In this document: in pieces, positions 48,926 to 61,900 of the stretch
Position numbering within the stretch: position 1 is the first letter of the stretch
How the letters are laid out: each line of letters opens with the position of its first letter
NCBI GenBank assembly: GCA_033296885.1
Contig: MU863946.1
Location: forward strand, 62,001 to 126,000
Origin: Triangularia verruculosa
Lineage: Eukaryota; Ascomycota; Sordariomycetes; Sordariales; Podosporaceae
Length of the DNA stretch: 64,000 nucleotides
Direction of reading: 5' to 3'
The notes under the pieces: generated by a model
The model's input: the letters and a program-made list of their open reading frames with translations, nothing else
The model's database searches: none
Told to the model about the DNA's origin: nothing
Position numbers and translations under genes: made by a program

Positions 48926-50912
48926 CTATGGGGTGGATGGCTTAGTCTTTTGTTTCCTCACCATCCAGCCACTCAACGAGGTTTGCTTCAGGACCGGCTT
49001 CTCATCGTCTTCATCATGCTCCCCAATTCCAAAAACATTATTCGTAGATTTTGGCCTCGTCCTCACCACCTTTGTCAATTTCGCCTCAAAGTCCTTCAAC
49101 TGAACTTTTGCCTCCCACTTCGACGAGTCTGACGCCCCGTTGTCTGCGATCTGTGACCACATGTTCCTCAGGTGGGTGGCTAGCTTGTCAACCTCGGCGT
49201 TGAACTGCCTGTGGGCCTCGTTGTTTCCCGGACCTTCTTGCGGCGGGGCGCCATCGCCCACTGCTACCGAGAGCATCTCTGACATGGCTCGCAGATCATA
49301 AAAGTCGGTGTTGTGCCGGCTGATGAGGAACTGCTGCGAATGCTCCAGGTGGTGGAGGATGGACTGCATGGAGAAGGTGTTCTCTGGTCTGGAGCGGGCG
49401 CGCTGGGGTTCGTTGAAGATGAAGGTGAGGGCAAGCCGGCGGCGGAGCTCGATGAGACCTGGGTCGAGGAAGGGGAGGGAGGAGATGGCGAGGGAGCGGA
49501 GGACTGGTGAGGGGGTGTGGTGGTATAGTGATTCGGCCACGTCGCCGCACTAAAGCGGTGTTAGTTATTGGGATAGAAAAAAACAGGGTGGGGCGTATAG
49601 AGCTTACAAAATTGTTCCAGGCTGACCATGGGACGGCTTGGACTATACGGGGGAGACAGTCCTGGAAGTCCTTTGCTACGCCTGTGTCGTCTTGAACGAT
49701 CTTGTCCATTCCTAGGCGGAGAAGGATGGCCATTGCTTGGGTGAGAGACGGGATTGATAGACCTGGGGCGGTTTCTACCAGTATGCGGAGGACAGATCGC
49801 AAGGGTGTCCAATCTCGCCCGGAATAGGGGTTGAACCGTTTCCAGCTATCGTTATTTTGCTGACCAGCCGGGGCAAGTGCGTTTTGGGAGGCCCCGAGCT
49901 CTTCAAACATTTGAACGATGAGAACAGGGTTCATGACCCGCCCTGCTTGCTCTGGACATATCCCCATGAGCCTCAAATACTCTTCCCGGAGTTTTCTAGA
50001 CTTCTCGTGAATCGTTTCGTTGAGAACCCAAAGAAAAATGTCGTCGGGTAGGTCGCCCTTCTTGTTCTGAACGTAATAAGGCAGTCCATCCTCAAATATC
50101 TCTTGCCTGCCTTGTTCCTGAGCAAGAAGTGACCATGTTCCTGTGGCACTGGCCTCTGGAAATCCAGCCCTCGCTACAATCGAAGCCCCGTCATCGGCCT
50201 GTGCCTCCTCCTCAAAGAAATACCACTCAGGCCTCTCGTCTCCTGCTTCCGTTCTTTGGGCCGCAAGAAGCGTTCGTCTCCGCTTCGCTTCATCCCCACT
50301 GCTATCGACGTCGGAGAGAACATCGGCCATGGCATCCCGCAGGCTGAGACTTGCTCTGTTGGTGGAAGAGAACTTGTCTATTCTTGTTGGGGATTCTTGT
50401 GCCATCAGAGCAGCGAGCCGCTTCTCACTTTCATCCACTTTCCTGTCTGTCTCGGCATGTCTGAGCAAGGCTTGGATATCATACTTGTGCTTCGTGTTGA
50501 CAGTAAGTGGGGAAGAGTAGACCTCTACCGCCGTTCTCTTCGCCCTTGGAGTAGCGAACAGGGCGGCAGCAGGAGCTGGGGCCGGAATGGGAAGGGAAGC
50601 GAAGAGATCGGGGAACTCATCATCTGAGTCGTCGGAGTCGTCGTCTTCATCATCTGATCCCTTGATGACTTCATTTCTGTCCCTCACTCTCCTAACGGGT
50701 GGCGGTGATGAGGACAGAGAGCGAAGTGCTGAAGGGGGCTCCGGTGAAATTGAAAATGGGCGCAGTGCTGAAGGGAGTGTTGCTGGGGATGGGGACCGTG
50801 GTAGTGGTTGTGGTGGTGCCGCTGGTGTCTCGGGTTGGGGTTGGTGGGGAGGGCTTGATGAAGTCTTTACTTTCGGCTTAAAGAAGCTGGTGATATGTGC
50901 GTTTTTAGACAT
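48926..50912 (-). CDS. Probable Nse6/SLF2-like subunit of the Smc5/6 complex
   Basis: Exons 50912-49608 and 49549-48926 encode 642 residues. Residues 1-150 are Pro/Ser-rich and disordered with an acidic DDEDDDSDDSDDE tract. A folded, mainly helical region follows from about residue 165 (KHKYDIQALLRHAETD) to 600. I read this as the Nse6/SLF2 (CANIN) type, which with Nse5 loads Smc5/6 onto DNA. This is a family inference from length, architecture and the opening helix, not a motif proof. Both termini carry PCNA-binding-like motifs: N4-xx-I7-xx-F10-F11 followed by basic residues, and Q624-xx-L627-xx-W630-M631 followed by RKQK. An ACGCGT element is about 115 bp upstream of the ATG. The gene may instead be an uncharacterised fungal replication-associated protein. 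Confidence 0.5.
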
Positions 50913-53764
50913 GATGGATCATGCAAGGCCGCGCTCTTCTTTGATTGGCCAAATCTGATCGATTTTTCGCAAGTTCAAGACGGCCGCGTGAAAGGATGCG
51001 AATGCCTTGGCGAGGCGCGTGTTTAGACGCGTTTTCTGGCTAGGCTGCGTGCCTCCCACTTAAACTTCCAGTTGAGCCCGTTGGTCCGTGCACCAATCGT
51101 CTTCAATCAAAGAAAAGATCAAAAGACATCATGACCCCGATACCTGCATACCGTATTCCGTCTGATCTCCTATCGTCTCACCGTTTGAATTCAAAAATTT
51201 GCTAGAAACACGAAAGGCTGAATCCAAAACACAGTGCCTCAGACATTCCCTACGACAAAGCCACTTGATTGGCTGAATGTGAAGTGAGAACTGCCTACGA
51301 TGAGGTTGAGTCTGAAATGCCGCCGCCAGTTGGCACGGAGTTTCTCTGGGAATGTCTGCCTTTTCGGACTTGCACTGAGCTGGGCCGCGCTTTGGCATGA
51401 TGCCAACCGCTCGGTTAACTCCGTATCTGACTGTACCCTAAAATCCGAGTCTCGAGACAAAAGGATTGTGTCCTTGGATACCGTCTGAATGTACGGATAT
51501 CTGCGGGGACTTCCATCTTCCAAGTCATGAGAACCCTACCCTTGATCCACATTTAAGGCAGTCAAGCCTTATCCAAATCTACGTGGGTGGGAGCGTTGCG
51601 GGAGGCCACGCATAAGTTTCAGTGCTGACTTCCTGGATTGCGATGAAACTCTATCCAGAGATCATCGACAACGGAACCTTGGGATGCCCAATCAACCGAC
51701 AGGCCCAGAGAGATTTTGCGAGCGGCAGCAGAAGATTCCACCCTACGGGGCACAGTTGAACGCGAGTCTCACCAGCCTTGTCCCATCATGATGACATCGT
51801 GGGAGGCTGGTGACACAAGCCAATGATTTTTGTTGCTTACTTGGGATGATATCTAAAGATGGGAAGTGGCTGAGGAAATAGTAACGATGTCGAGCCTGCC
51901 GTCAGGTGGTGATGGATCTGATGGGTGAGGTGAGCGGCTACTTTATCCCTTCGGCAGGCTAGGCGTGGCGAGGTAGAAGAATCCTCCATGTGTCATCCGC
52001 AAGCAGCGTGACGTTGATGGCAGTTTGATACTAGTTTCGGTCCGTGTTGTTATCTGACGCAGACACTGTTGAGTGTATTTAATCAAGAGCATCAATATTT
52101 CGATATGGTCTAGAATGACCGATTCGCAGATCCGCGGCCAAGCCGTTGAAATGCTGCGAATGTTGGATAGGAACGCCAGGCGAGTTGTGCACACATTCTT
52201 GGCTAACCGGCCACCTAGCGCCGCTTTTTTATGCCTCGATACTTTCCATCAGCCAGTAGTTATTCTTCAATGATCGAAGATGCAACGATGTCGGCACCCC
52301 GGGCTAAAGTCAAACTCCGAGAAGGTATACTGTGCGGATACCGAAATGAACACACCCCAGTTGTCTATGTACTAGCGTAGAAACAAGTTTGGATGGATTT
52401 GTTGTAGAAAGGAGAAGGTTGAGAAGTGAGAACCGGTATGAGTTGAAAAGGTATTTGCTAGAATGCCCATGGTTCTTTGGCTTCTGTTCGCCTGGCGCGG
52501 ACACGCTTTTCGTGCACTTTTGAATCTCTGGAGCGCTCATATGGTCAGTGTCTTGCCGAGGATCATCGACCGCTTCGAGGTGGCCCCAGATTGGAAGCCT
52601 CCTCTGAGACTCCGCTGCCCCACATTTGGAAGCTGTGGTTGAACTTACAAATCCACATGGACGTTGCAGCACATGGAAGGCGGTGTTCACTGCCGAGCCT
52701 TTGTGCGAGATGTTGGCGATGGTTCATTATGATGTCTGGTTCCTGTCCATTTCTAGTCGAGATCGAGTGCTGTTCTGGAAGTTACCGGCCTCAGAATGTG
52801 GCACAAACATCATGTACCCCATAGATTCATGCCGACAAAAAATCCACCAAAAGTCCCTCGAGATGAAATCATTGGAACCGTCCCTAGGGACGACTGGCAG
52901 CTACACGTTGAACGGCGGCTGGGGTAGGCTGGAGGGTGTGCTGGGGCCCCACACCTTGTGCCGCGACACCGTAAAATGAGAGCTTACGAACAGGGTTGCT
53001 GACCAATTCAGGGACCCGAAGTCCAGCGGGAGCCCCCCGTTTTGCAGTGTGGCCTTCTGGGCTGGGAAGAACGCAGTGTGCAGCACCACAATCCACAGCC
53101 ATCCATCCTTGGAGCGTGTCCCCTTTTGGAGGAGATCCAGTTTCGCCAGAAATTTTCTCCTTCTTTCCCTCCCGTTCATGCAGACATTCCGGCACAACGT
53201 CCAGGATTTCCCCTGTGTCTTCGTCTGCGCTGGATCATGGTCGTCGGTCCATTACTGACTGCAAAAACCCCGGCTTATCCGGTCCGCCACCTTACCAGCT
53301 ACGCCTAATACCGTTTCGCCCTCGCGCATCAAAATCTCTCCTACACCCTGCCTGCGAGCCATCCCGTCACGAACACGACCAATTGCTGGCACCGGTCCCA
53401 ATCTCGGCCTGCGGTCCCTGAGCGCCCCGATTCTTTCTCTTCGCAATCGCCGTCGCATTTTGCATCTTTGAATAGAAGAGTACAATTCTTTCACCGCACA
53501 CGCTTGGCTTGCAAGGAGACGGACCGCTGCTTGGCTTTCGACATTACAGCACGAGCCACACGTCAAAGGCGCTTTATCCCAACTCCCGTCATCCTTCGGT
53601 CTTGGACTATTCATCCCGACGACACGTGTACGAATCGAATAATTGCTGAGGATACTGAGGTCATCTGGATTACGCTAGTGTTGGAATAGCGAAGGGGCCG
53701 GACTGGGCTAGCCTGGCGAACGCAACTGGGTTGATCGGGCACTGCCCGGAATCCCCTCCTCAAC
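50913..53764. other. divergent intergenic region Nse6-like / flippase
   Basis: 2.9 kb without a recognised gene. The left end holds the ACGCGT element. The right 500 bp are pyrimidine-rich and probably form the flippase promoter and leader. Overlapping frames near 53.0-53.6 kb show no domain. Confidence 0.5.
51027..51032. promoter_or_regulatory. MCB (ACGCGT) upstream of the Nse6-like gene
   Basis: ACGCGT in the context AGACGCGTTTTC, about 115 bp upstream of the ATG at 50912, with a related GGCGCGT nearby at 51015. It matches the MBF G1/S box also found before smc5. Function is inferred. Confidence 0.4.
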
Positions 53765-56700
53765 ATGGCTTCTCCAATGGCAGAAGAGGGGAACGATAGC
53801 CTGGGGCCGGAAATATCGATGCAAAGGACGCGATGGGCCACGCGGAAGATGACGGTGAAGAGCGGCTCAAAGAAGCGTCTCTCTTTGATAGGCAGGAAAC
53901 ACAACCGAACTCCGTCGGAAAAGAAAAGGGCATCTGGAGGAGCAGGCCCGCTACAACAGCCCGAGGAGACTGTTCCAGAAGAAGGAGAAGCCGAAACTCA
54001 GAGCATGACAAGTGCGAACGAAGAGGGCGGCGCCGCCCCAAGACAACTATATTTTGGTCAACCGTTACCGCGCGGGCTTCAAGACGAAGAAGGCAAGCCG
54101 ACTCGACAGTTTACGAGAAACAAGATCCGAACGGCCAGATACACGCCATTATCCTTTATTCCTAAAAACCTTTTCTTCCAATTTCACAATGTCGCCAACA
54201 TATTCTTCTTGTTCTCAGTGATTTTAGTTGTAAGTGCTTTCCCCAGACATCGGTGGCTGGGTCAATCCTCCAGGTGTGGTCGTTAACAGCTTGGCAGATT
54301 TTCCCTATTTTCGGTGGTGTTAACCCTGGACTAAACGCCGTACCCCTAATTTTTATTATCTGCGTCACCGCAGTCAAGGACGCCATCGAAGACTACCGAC
54401 GGACGGTCCTGGATAATGAGCTCAACAACGCCCCCGTCCATCGGTTGCTGGGAGTCGAGAATGTGAATGTGGAGGAGGATAACGTCTCTCTTTGGAGGAG
54501 GATAAAGAAGGCAACATCGCGTCTTTTTGGTGCTTTGTGGCACACCATTGAGGGGTTGTGGAAGAAGGACGAGCACTCTGCCGAGGAGAAATCGAAGTCG
54601 GTCGATCCGCGCATGTCGATTGAGACCAGGACGACACCATGGGAGGCTGTAGGATCTCCCTTGTCACGAAACTCGTTTATCTCGGCTCGGGAAGAAATCC
54701 AGATGACGCCGGTACCATCGCCATTGCCACGAAATCACGATGAGGCCCCCAGCACCTCCACTGCTGTGGAGAACGAGCGTCTTCTTCTTCAAGCACTCAA
54801 GGGTGACTTAATAAACCCGGACGTTCCGATCTCTGGCAAGGCCAGATTTCATAGGGATGCTTGGAAGAGCTTGGTTGTTGGGGATTTTGTCCGCATCTAC
54901 AACAACGACGAACTGCCTGCCGATATCATCATTCTCGCGACTTCGGATCCCGACGGAGCATGCTACGTTGAAACCAAAAACTTGGATGGCGAAACCAACT
55001 TGAAGGTCCGGTCCGCTCTCCGATGCGGCCGCACTCTGAAGCATGCGCGTGATTGTGAGAGAGGTCGGTTCATGATTGATAGCGAACCTCCACAAGCAAA
55101 TCTTTACAAGTACAGTGGGGCGATCACGTGGCAGCAAAGGGTTCCCTGGGATCCCAAGGGCGAGCCCAGGGAGATGTCAGAGCCCATAGGCATTGACAAC
55201 ATCCTCCTCCGTGGATGCAACCTACGGAATACCGAGTGGGCTCTCGGCATCGTTCTCTTCACCGGCCACGACACCAAGATCATGATGAATGCTGGTATCA
55301 CGCCAAGTAAGCGGGCCCGCATCGCTCGCGAGTTGAACTTCAACGTCATCTGCAATCTGGCTTTTCTCGTGGTGATGTGTTTGGTGGCTGCATTCGTGAA
55401 CGGTGTCACCTGGGCAAAGGACGATGCTTCACTTGCTTGGTTTGAATACGGCTCCATCGGCTCAACGCCAGCACTGACGGGCTTCATCACGTTCTGGGCT
55501 GCTGTCATTGTCTTCCAGAACTTGATTCCGATTTCCCTGTACATCTCGCTTGAAATTGTTCGGACACTCCAGGCCTACTTCATCTACAGCGACGTTGAGA
55601 TGTATTATGATAAGATCGATCAGCCCTGCATCCCCAAATCTTGGAACATCTCTGATGATGTTGGGCAAATCGAATACATCTTCTCGGACAAGACAGGCAC
55701 GCTCACTCAAAACGTCATGGAGTTCAAAAAAGCCACGATCAACGGACAACCCTACGGCGAAGCCTACACAGAGGCGCAGGCCGGCATGAACAAGCGAATG
55801 GGCATCGATGTTGAGCAAGAGGCCAAGGTGATCAGGGCCGAGATCGCGGCAGCCAAGGTGAGAGCCCTCGACGGACTCCGTGGGCTTCATAACAACCCCT
55901 ACCTGCACGACGAGGACTTGACTTTTATCGCCCCTGACTTTGTGGAAGATCTCGCTGGTAAGAACGGCAGGGAACAGCAAGAGGCAAACGCACACTTTAT
56001 GCTGGCCCTTGCGCTCTGTCACACAGTGATCGCGGAGAAGGTGCCCGGTAACCCACCCAAGATGGAATTCAGAGCTCAGTCTCCAGACGAGGCTGCGTTA
56101 GTGGCCACTGCTCGTGATATGGGGTTCACAGTGCTCGGCTCCGCCAACGATGGGATCAATGTGAACGTAATGGGCGAGGACAGGCACTATCCGGTTCTCA
56201 ATACCCTTGAATTCAACTCGAGCAGGAAGAGGATGAGTGCCATCATCAGAATGCCCGATGGGAAGATCTTGTTGTTCTGCAAGGGTGCCGACAGCATTAT
56301 TTATGCGCGTCTCAAGAAAGGGCAACAACAAGAACTACGCAAGGAAACGGCCAAGCATCTGGAAATGTTCGCCATCGAGGGTCTCCGTACACTGTGCATT
56401 GCGCAAAAGGAACTCTCAGAGGAAGAGTATCGTGAGTGGCGGAAAGAGCACGACCTTGCCGCCACAGCGCTGGAAAACCGCGAGGACAGACTTGAAGAGG
56501 TCGCTGATAAGATCGAACGTGACTTGACACTGCTGGGAGGCACCGCCATCGAAGACAGACTTCAGGACGGTGTTCCCGATACCATTGCTCTCATGGGCGA
56601 TGCCGGTATCAAACTCTGGGTCCTCACTGGTGACAAGGTCGAAACGGCCATCAACATTGGTTTCTCTTGCAACTTGTTGCACAACGATATGGATCTTCTC

Positions 56701-58504
56701 CGAATCCAAGTCAATGAGGACGAGAGTGGCATGTCTTCCGAGGAGGATTATCTGGCGCATGCTGAAGAACAACTCGACAACGGCTTGGCCAAGTTTCAAA
56801 TGACTGGCAGTGATGAAGAGCTTAAGAGAGCCAAGAAGGACCACGAACCCCCAGCCGCTACTCACGGTCTTGTTATCGACGGTTTCACCCTCCGCTGGGT
56901 GCTCAGCGATGCCCTGAAGCAGAAATTTTTGCTCTTGTGCAAGCAGTGCAAGTCGGTTCTCTGCTGCCGTGTCAGTCCCGCCCAAAAAGCCGCTGTGGTT
57001 GCCATGGTGAAGAACGGTCTCGATGTCATGACGCTATCCATTGGTGATGGTGCCAACGATGTGGCCATGATCCAGGAAGCCGATGTCGGTGTCGGTATCG
57101 CTGGTGTCGAAGGCCGTCAAGCCGTCATGTCGTCGGATTACGCCATCGGACAGTTCCGCTTCTTGCAGAGGCTTGTCCTTGTTCACGGTCGATGGTCCTA
57201 CCGGCGCTTGGCAGAGTCGATTAGTAACTTCTTCTACAAGAACATGATTTGGACCTTTGCCATTTTCTGGTTCCAAATCTTCTGCAACTTCGACATTTCC
57301 TACATTTACGAGTACACCTATATCCTGATGTTCAACCTCTTCTTTACCTCGGTGCCGGTCATCCTCATGGGTGTGTTGGATCAGGACGTGACGGACACCG
57401 TCTCCTTGGCGGTGCCTCAACTTTACCGACGCGGCATTGAGCGCAAAGAATGGACACAGACCAAGTTCTGGTGAGTGCATTACAAACTCTGAAGTGAAGA
57501 TCGGGACAGGAACTAACGGCTATTCTAGGGTTTACATGGCTGATGGTATCTACCAGTCCGCCGTTTCCTTCTTTATCCCATTCGTCTTTGTTACCTTGAC
57601 GGCTACAGCAGCCGCCAACGGACTGGATATTGCGGAGCGCACACGTCTTGGATGCTACGTCGCCCACCCGGCCGTCTTCACAATCAATGCTTACATTCTC
57701 ATCAACACCTACCGATGGGATTGGCTGACATTGCTTGCCATAGTAATCAGCGACGTCTTCATCTTTTTCTGGACTGGAGTGTACACGGCTAGTACCTACG
57801 CTGTCACATTCTACCAAGCCGCCCCCCAGGTCTACCAGGAGCTGACTTTCTGGATGTGCTTCATTGTCACGCCAGCTATTTGCTTGCTTCCGCGCCTTGT
57901 TATCAAGTGCATCCAGAAGCAGATGTTTCCTTATGATGTGGACATCATTCGGGAGCAAGCCAAGCAGGGCTTGTTCGAGGATCCTCAGGCTGTCGCTGCG
58001 GCGGCCGCTGCCTCTGAGGGTCTCGAGGGCACTTCTACTGGTTCTTCAACATCCTCAGGCAAGCTGTCAGGCAGGAGCCGCAAGTCCAAGCACGCTCAAT
58101 ATGCTAGCGTGGACGAAGACAGGCGGCCTATCTATCCACCCTCCATCGCAGCCACGCATAACACGCGCGCACAAAATGGCAGCGATGGTACCAACTACAT
58201 CATGCAAAACCGGCAATCCATGGACCTCCCAGAGGCTGAACCGGTAGACAGCACTCAAAGAGAAATCACTGGTCCTGGTAGGCCTTCAGTGGACCGCGCC
58301 AGACCGTCGTACGACCGAGTGAGACGCTCCATGGATCGGGTTCGTCCCAGCTTCGAGGCCAGTAACGACTTCACCTCGGCGGCACGGCTCAGTAGGATCG
58401 AGTCGAGCCACTCGGCTCAGGGACTACCGGGGCAGCGAAGATTCAACCTAACGACGGTTAGGAAACGGGGGTTGTCGGCATTTTCCAAGCAAAGCATTGA
58501 ATGA
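53765..58504 (+). CDS. dnf1: P4-type ATPase, phospholipid flippase of the Dnf1 class
   Basis: Moves phospholipids from the outer to the cytosolic leaflet of plasma/endosomal membranes, with a Cdc50-type partner. Exons 53765-54229, 54298-57470 and 57529-58504 encode 1537 residues. Seen in order: the first membrane helices (FFQFHNVANIFFLFSVIL, then IFPIFGGVNPG), the actuator motif DGETNLK, the PISLYISLE helix 4 motif, the phosphorylation site DKTGTLT (D about 619), nucleotide-binding blocks (SPDEAALV, KGADSIIY), TGDKVETAINIG, the hinge GDGANDVAMI, then the last membrane helices. The YYDKIDQPCIPKSWNISDD stretch and GMNKRMGIDVEQE after the site place it with Dnf1/Dnf2 and not Drs2 or Neo1. The N-terminal 120 and C-terminal 170 residues are disordered; the tail has tandem RPSxDRx heptapeptides. 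Intron 1 has a second in-frame acceptor 24 nt upstream. Confidence 0.96.
58280..58357 (+). repeat. tandem heptapeptide repeat in the flippase C-terminal tail
   Basis: Four consecutive seven-residue units with serines at about residues 1466, 1473, 1480 and 1487: RPSVDRA, RPSYDRV, RRSMDRV and RPSFEAS. Each contains R-x-S-hydrophobic-acidic. The DNA copies have diverged at codon positions, so the protein pattern looks maintained; that is an inference. Confidence 0.85.
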
Positions 58505-59428
58505 TTGATATGTTGTTGTCAGAAGAGAAGAGAGCGTTACTTTTGGTACTCCTTTGAAGTTCGACTGTATATTATATCGGTTTCGTTGGGATGGCGGCGC
58601 GTTGTTGCAGGGCGACCTAACGTTGTTGTCCCTCCATTCTCCGCGATGCTCCCGATTTAAGCCTTTGTGGTAGTCTGAGTTTTTCTTCTTTTCTTTTTTG
58701 TTCTTGATATCCCGGATGTTTTGCCTCACAGCCGGCAAGGAGCTGTGTGGCGCATCCATTGTGCCGTTTAGAACTTGAAATTGGGGGAAGGCAAGGGAAA
58801 GAGGGGGCTTTTCTGTTGGAAGAGGGAGTCTTTCGAGGTTGTAGCAGAGGGATGGTCTCGGGCGGTGGTGGTCAAGACAGATTACCCTCCTTTTTGGCGA
58901 GACAAGAGGCCTTGTTATTGTTTACTGTTTTCTCTGAGCTTAATGAAGCCGGCGTTTGGATGGGGCATTTGCAAATCTTGGGAGTTTGTGCTGCTGGAAG
59001 GGTGGTGCTTTGTGTTGCGGGAAGGGCGGAGGAGGGCTCGAAGACGACACAGAAAAACACACATACACACCTCAACTGCACTGTATAGAGATAGTCGGAG
59101 AGTCAATTTTGCATACATCCCTTATTATCAATGTTAACAAGAGGTTCCTCTCTAGAAGAACAGCTCGTGTGCTCTGCTCTTGTTTGTGACAAGTTTGGGG
59201 CGCTTTCTCGTTCCTGTTCAGATGTCAAGGGGGTACTGCCAAGACTTGCCCCTGCCAAGATGGCATGGCCCGCAAAAAAGTGGTGCGAGGTAGGAACGAC
59301 CAAGCATCGCGTACCACGTCGAAGCCGAGTCCTTGCTAGACTTCGTTTCTCAATAAACTCATCGCAAGTCGCAACAACGTTTCCGGACGGTGTCTGTATA
59401 GGTCAATTGCAGTTGTGAATCAACAGCA
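58505..59428. other. intergenic region flippase / Msc7-like
   Basis: The 3' flank of the flippase and the promoter of the dehydrogenase in tandem orientation. Open frames of up to 120 codons overlap in G-rich sequence and show no domain. Confidence 0.6.
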
Positions 59429-61391
59429 ATGGCAGGGACACCGATGGAAGCTCCAAGGAGCTTGCTGATCCAGCTGCGCCTGGCACTGCAGGAGAAAACG
59501 TAGGCGAATTGCAGCCCAAAACTGGCGTCAGGCGGTTGCTAACTAATATTCTCAGGTCCCTTGACATCCCCGAGTCCGCCTGGCCATTCGTTTGGTCTGG
59601 TCTCGCTCTGTTCGCCGTCTGGTATATTGCCCTTCGAGAGAACGACAAGCCTATTCTCTACAAGGTCCCATCGCCCAAGATCCCCGACAACGCCGAGATC
59701 CTGGAGGAGCCAGTTATCAAGGTGCGCAAACACTTAACACGCACTTTGTTGACGATCTCAAATCACTGACTGGCTGTGTGAAACAGGTATCTGGATCAAC
59801 CGCCGTTCAGTGTTATGCGCCGGCAACAGGACAGTTCCTCGGTTTTGTCAACCCGTCGTCCCCGAACGCTATCGACCGTGCCATCGAGCAAGCAAAGACT
59901 GCCCAGGAGCAATGGGCCACCACCTCGTTCCGTGAGCGTCGCGCTGTGCTTGGAACACTGCTACAGCATGTCCTAGATAACCAGGAAGAAATCTGCCGCG
60001 TCGCTTGCCTCGACAGCGGCAAGTCCATGGTTGACGCACAATTGGGCGAGATCCTCGTTACCGCCGAAAAGCTGGAGTGGACAATCAAGCACGGGGAAAA
60101 GGCTCTTCGCCCCTCCAGTCGCCCTACCAACCTCCTCATGAGCTACAAGCGCAACACAGTCTACCACGAACCCCTCGGTGTCGTCGCGGCCCTCGTCAGC
60201 TGGAACTACCCTTTCCACAACATGATCGGCCCGATAATCTCGGCGCTCTTCTCTGGCAACGGGATCGTTGTCAAAGTCTCTGAGCAGACTGCTTGGTCTT
60301 CGGGTTACTTTGCCTCCATCGTGCGCGGCGCCCTCGTTGCCCACGGTCACAACCCCTCCCTGGTTCAAACTGTGGTCTGCTGGCCCCAAACCGCGTCCCA
60401 CCTCACCTCCCACCCAGGCATCTCTCACATAACTTTCATTGGCTCCCGTCCCGTATGTCACAAGGTCGCCGCCTCCGCCGCCAAAGCTCTCATCCCAGTC
60501 GTGGCGGAACTCGGCGGGAAGGACGCGTGCATCATTCTGGATTCGGTCCCCAACCGTGACGTCCCCCGCGTTGTTGAGACTTTGCTTCGTGGCTCCTTCC
60601 AAGCAGCTGGCCAGAACTGCATTGGTATCGAGCGCATCATTGCCGCCCCTAGAATCTATGATAAACTCGTCTCTCTGTTGGAACCTCGCGTCAAGGCTCT
60701 CCGTCTTGGTCAGGATAAAGATGTCGGGGCGTTGATCTCTGACTCCAGCTTCTCCCGTTTGGAGGGGTTAATCGCCGAGGCTGTCGAGAAGGGCGCAAGG
60801 CTCCTTGCAGGAGGGAAGCAGTACATCCACCCCGACCACCCCAAGGGCCACTACTTCACCCCCACTTTGCTTGTTGACGTTACTCCCGACATGGCCATCG
60901 CGAACGAGGAATGCTTCGCTCCTGTCATGACGATTATGAAAGCCCCCTCCAACAACGTCGAAGACATCCTCGCCGTGGCGAACGCGCCCGATTTTGGCCT
61001 TGGATCCTCAGTCTTTGGGGCTGAGTCCGATCCGAGGATCCCGGTGATTGTCAAGAAGATCAAGGCGGGAATGATTGCTGTTAATGACTTTGGGGCTACG
61101 TACGCTGTTCAGCTTCCTTTTGGCGGTGTGGCGGGGTCAGGATACGGGAGGTTTGCTGGCGAGGAGGGACTGAGGGGGCTGTGCAATGTGAAGAGTGTGT
61201 GTGAGGATAGATTTGGATCTTGGTGGTGGTTTGGTGGCATCAGGACTAGTATCCCACCAGCGATGAGGTACCCGGTTCCGGATCAGGAGAGGAGCTGGAG
61301 ATTTGCTAGGGGCGTTGTCGAGATGGGCTATGCGCCGGGGTGGGGGAGGAAGTTGGCGAAGGGTTTGGGGAGTATCATTGGCAATGCGTAA
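59429..61391 (+). CDS. msc7: Membrane-anchored aldehyde dehydrogenase, Msc7-like
   Basis: NAD(P)-dependent aldehyde dehydrogenase of the fungal 'meiotic sister-chromatid recombination' (Msc7) group; the true substrate is unknown. Exons 59429-59499, 59556-59721 and 59787-61391 encode 613 residues. A hydrophobic anchor (WPFVWSGLALFAVWYIAL) lies at about residues 32-50, so the enzyme is probably tethered to the endoplasmic reticulum. Catalytic features are present: the WNYPFHN asparagine, the general-base glutamate in VVAELGGKDAC (about E320) and the nucleophile in GQNCIGIE (about C357). The NAD-loop block FIGSRPVCHKVA shows the usual FxGS pattern. The C-terminal 90 residues extend beyond the core and include Trp-rich WWWFGG, as in this group. 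The first ATG at 59429 was used; the first two short exons were set by frame and splice sites. Confidence 0.9.
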
Positions 61392-61900
61392 AAAGGGTGT
61401 GAAAGGTTACAGGGGAGTGTTGATAATGCGGAATTTGGCGAGAGTATATAATGGACGGTGTTAAGCTGTATGTATAATAATGATAATTCGAGATGAAACA
61501 ATCATGATCCACAGTTTCTACGTTGCGGCTAATATACCTCGCCTCTCTCTTCACAAGTCTATGACCACAGCAATATGTTGGAAGGTCGTCTCACTTTAGA
61601 GACGTCGGTTTGGCAGGGTTCCAGTACAATCAGTATTTCGCTATGAAGCTAAATTGGTATCCCTATTCAAACTATGCTCTAGAACCAGAAGAAAACTCCC
61701 CTACTTATGCAATAGAAATATCGAACCGCTGTGTGACAACACATCTCACTGTGTCTGCCATGCTGTGATATCATGGAGCTGCTCCCCTATTTCTCCAGAC
61801 AGTGCAACATAGTCTACGGCTAGTGACGGTTTTCTCACTCGACGCTGAAATACGAAAAAATAAGACACGATCATAACATCGTAAACTACACTCTTTCATC
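61392..61900. other. convergent intergenic region Msc7-like / MFS transporter
   Basis: About 510 bp between two convergent stop codons, AT-richer than the genes. No feature recognised. Confidence 0.7.
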
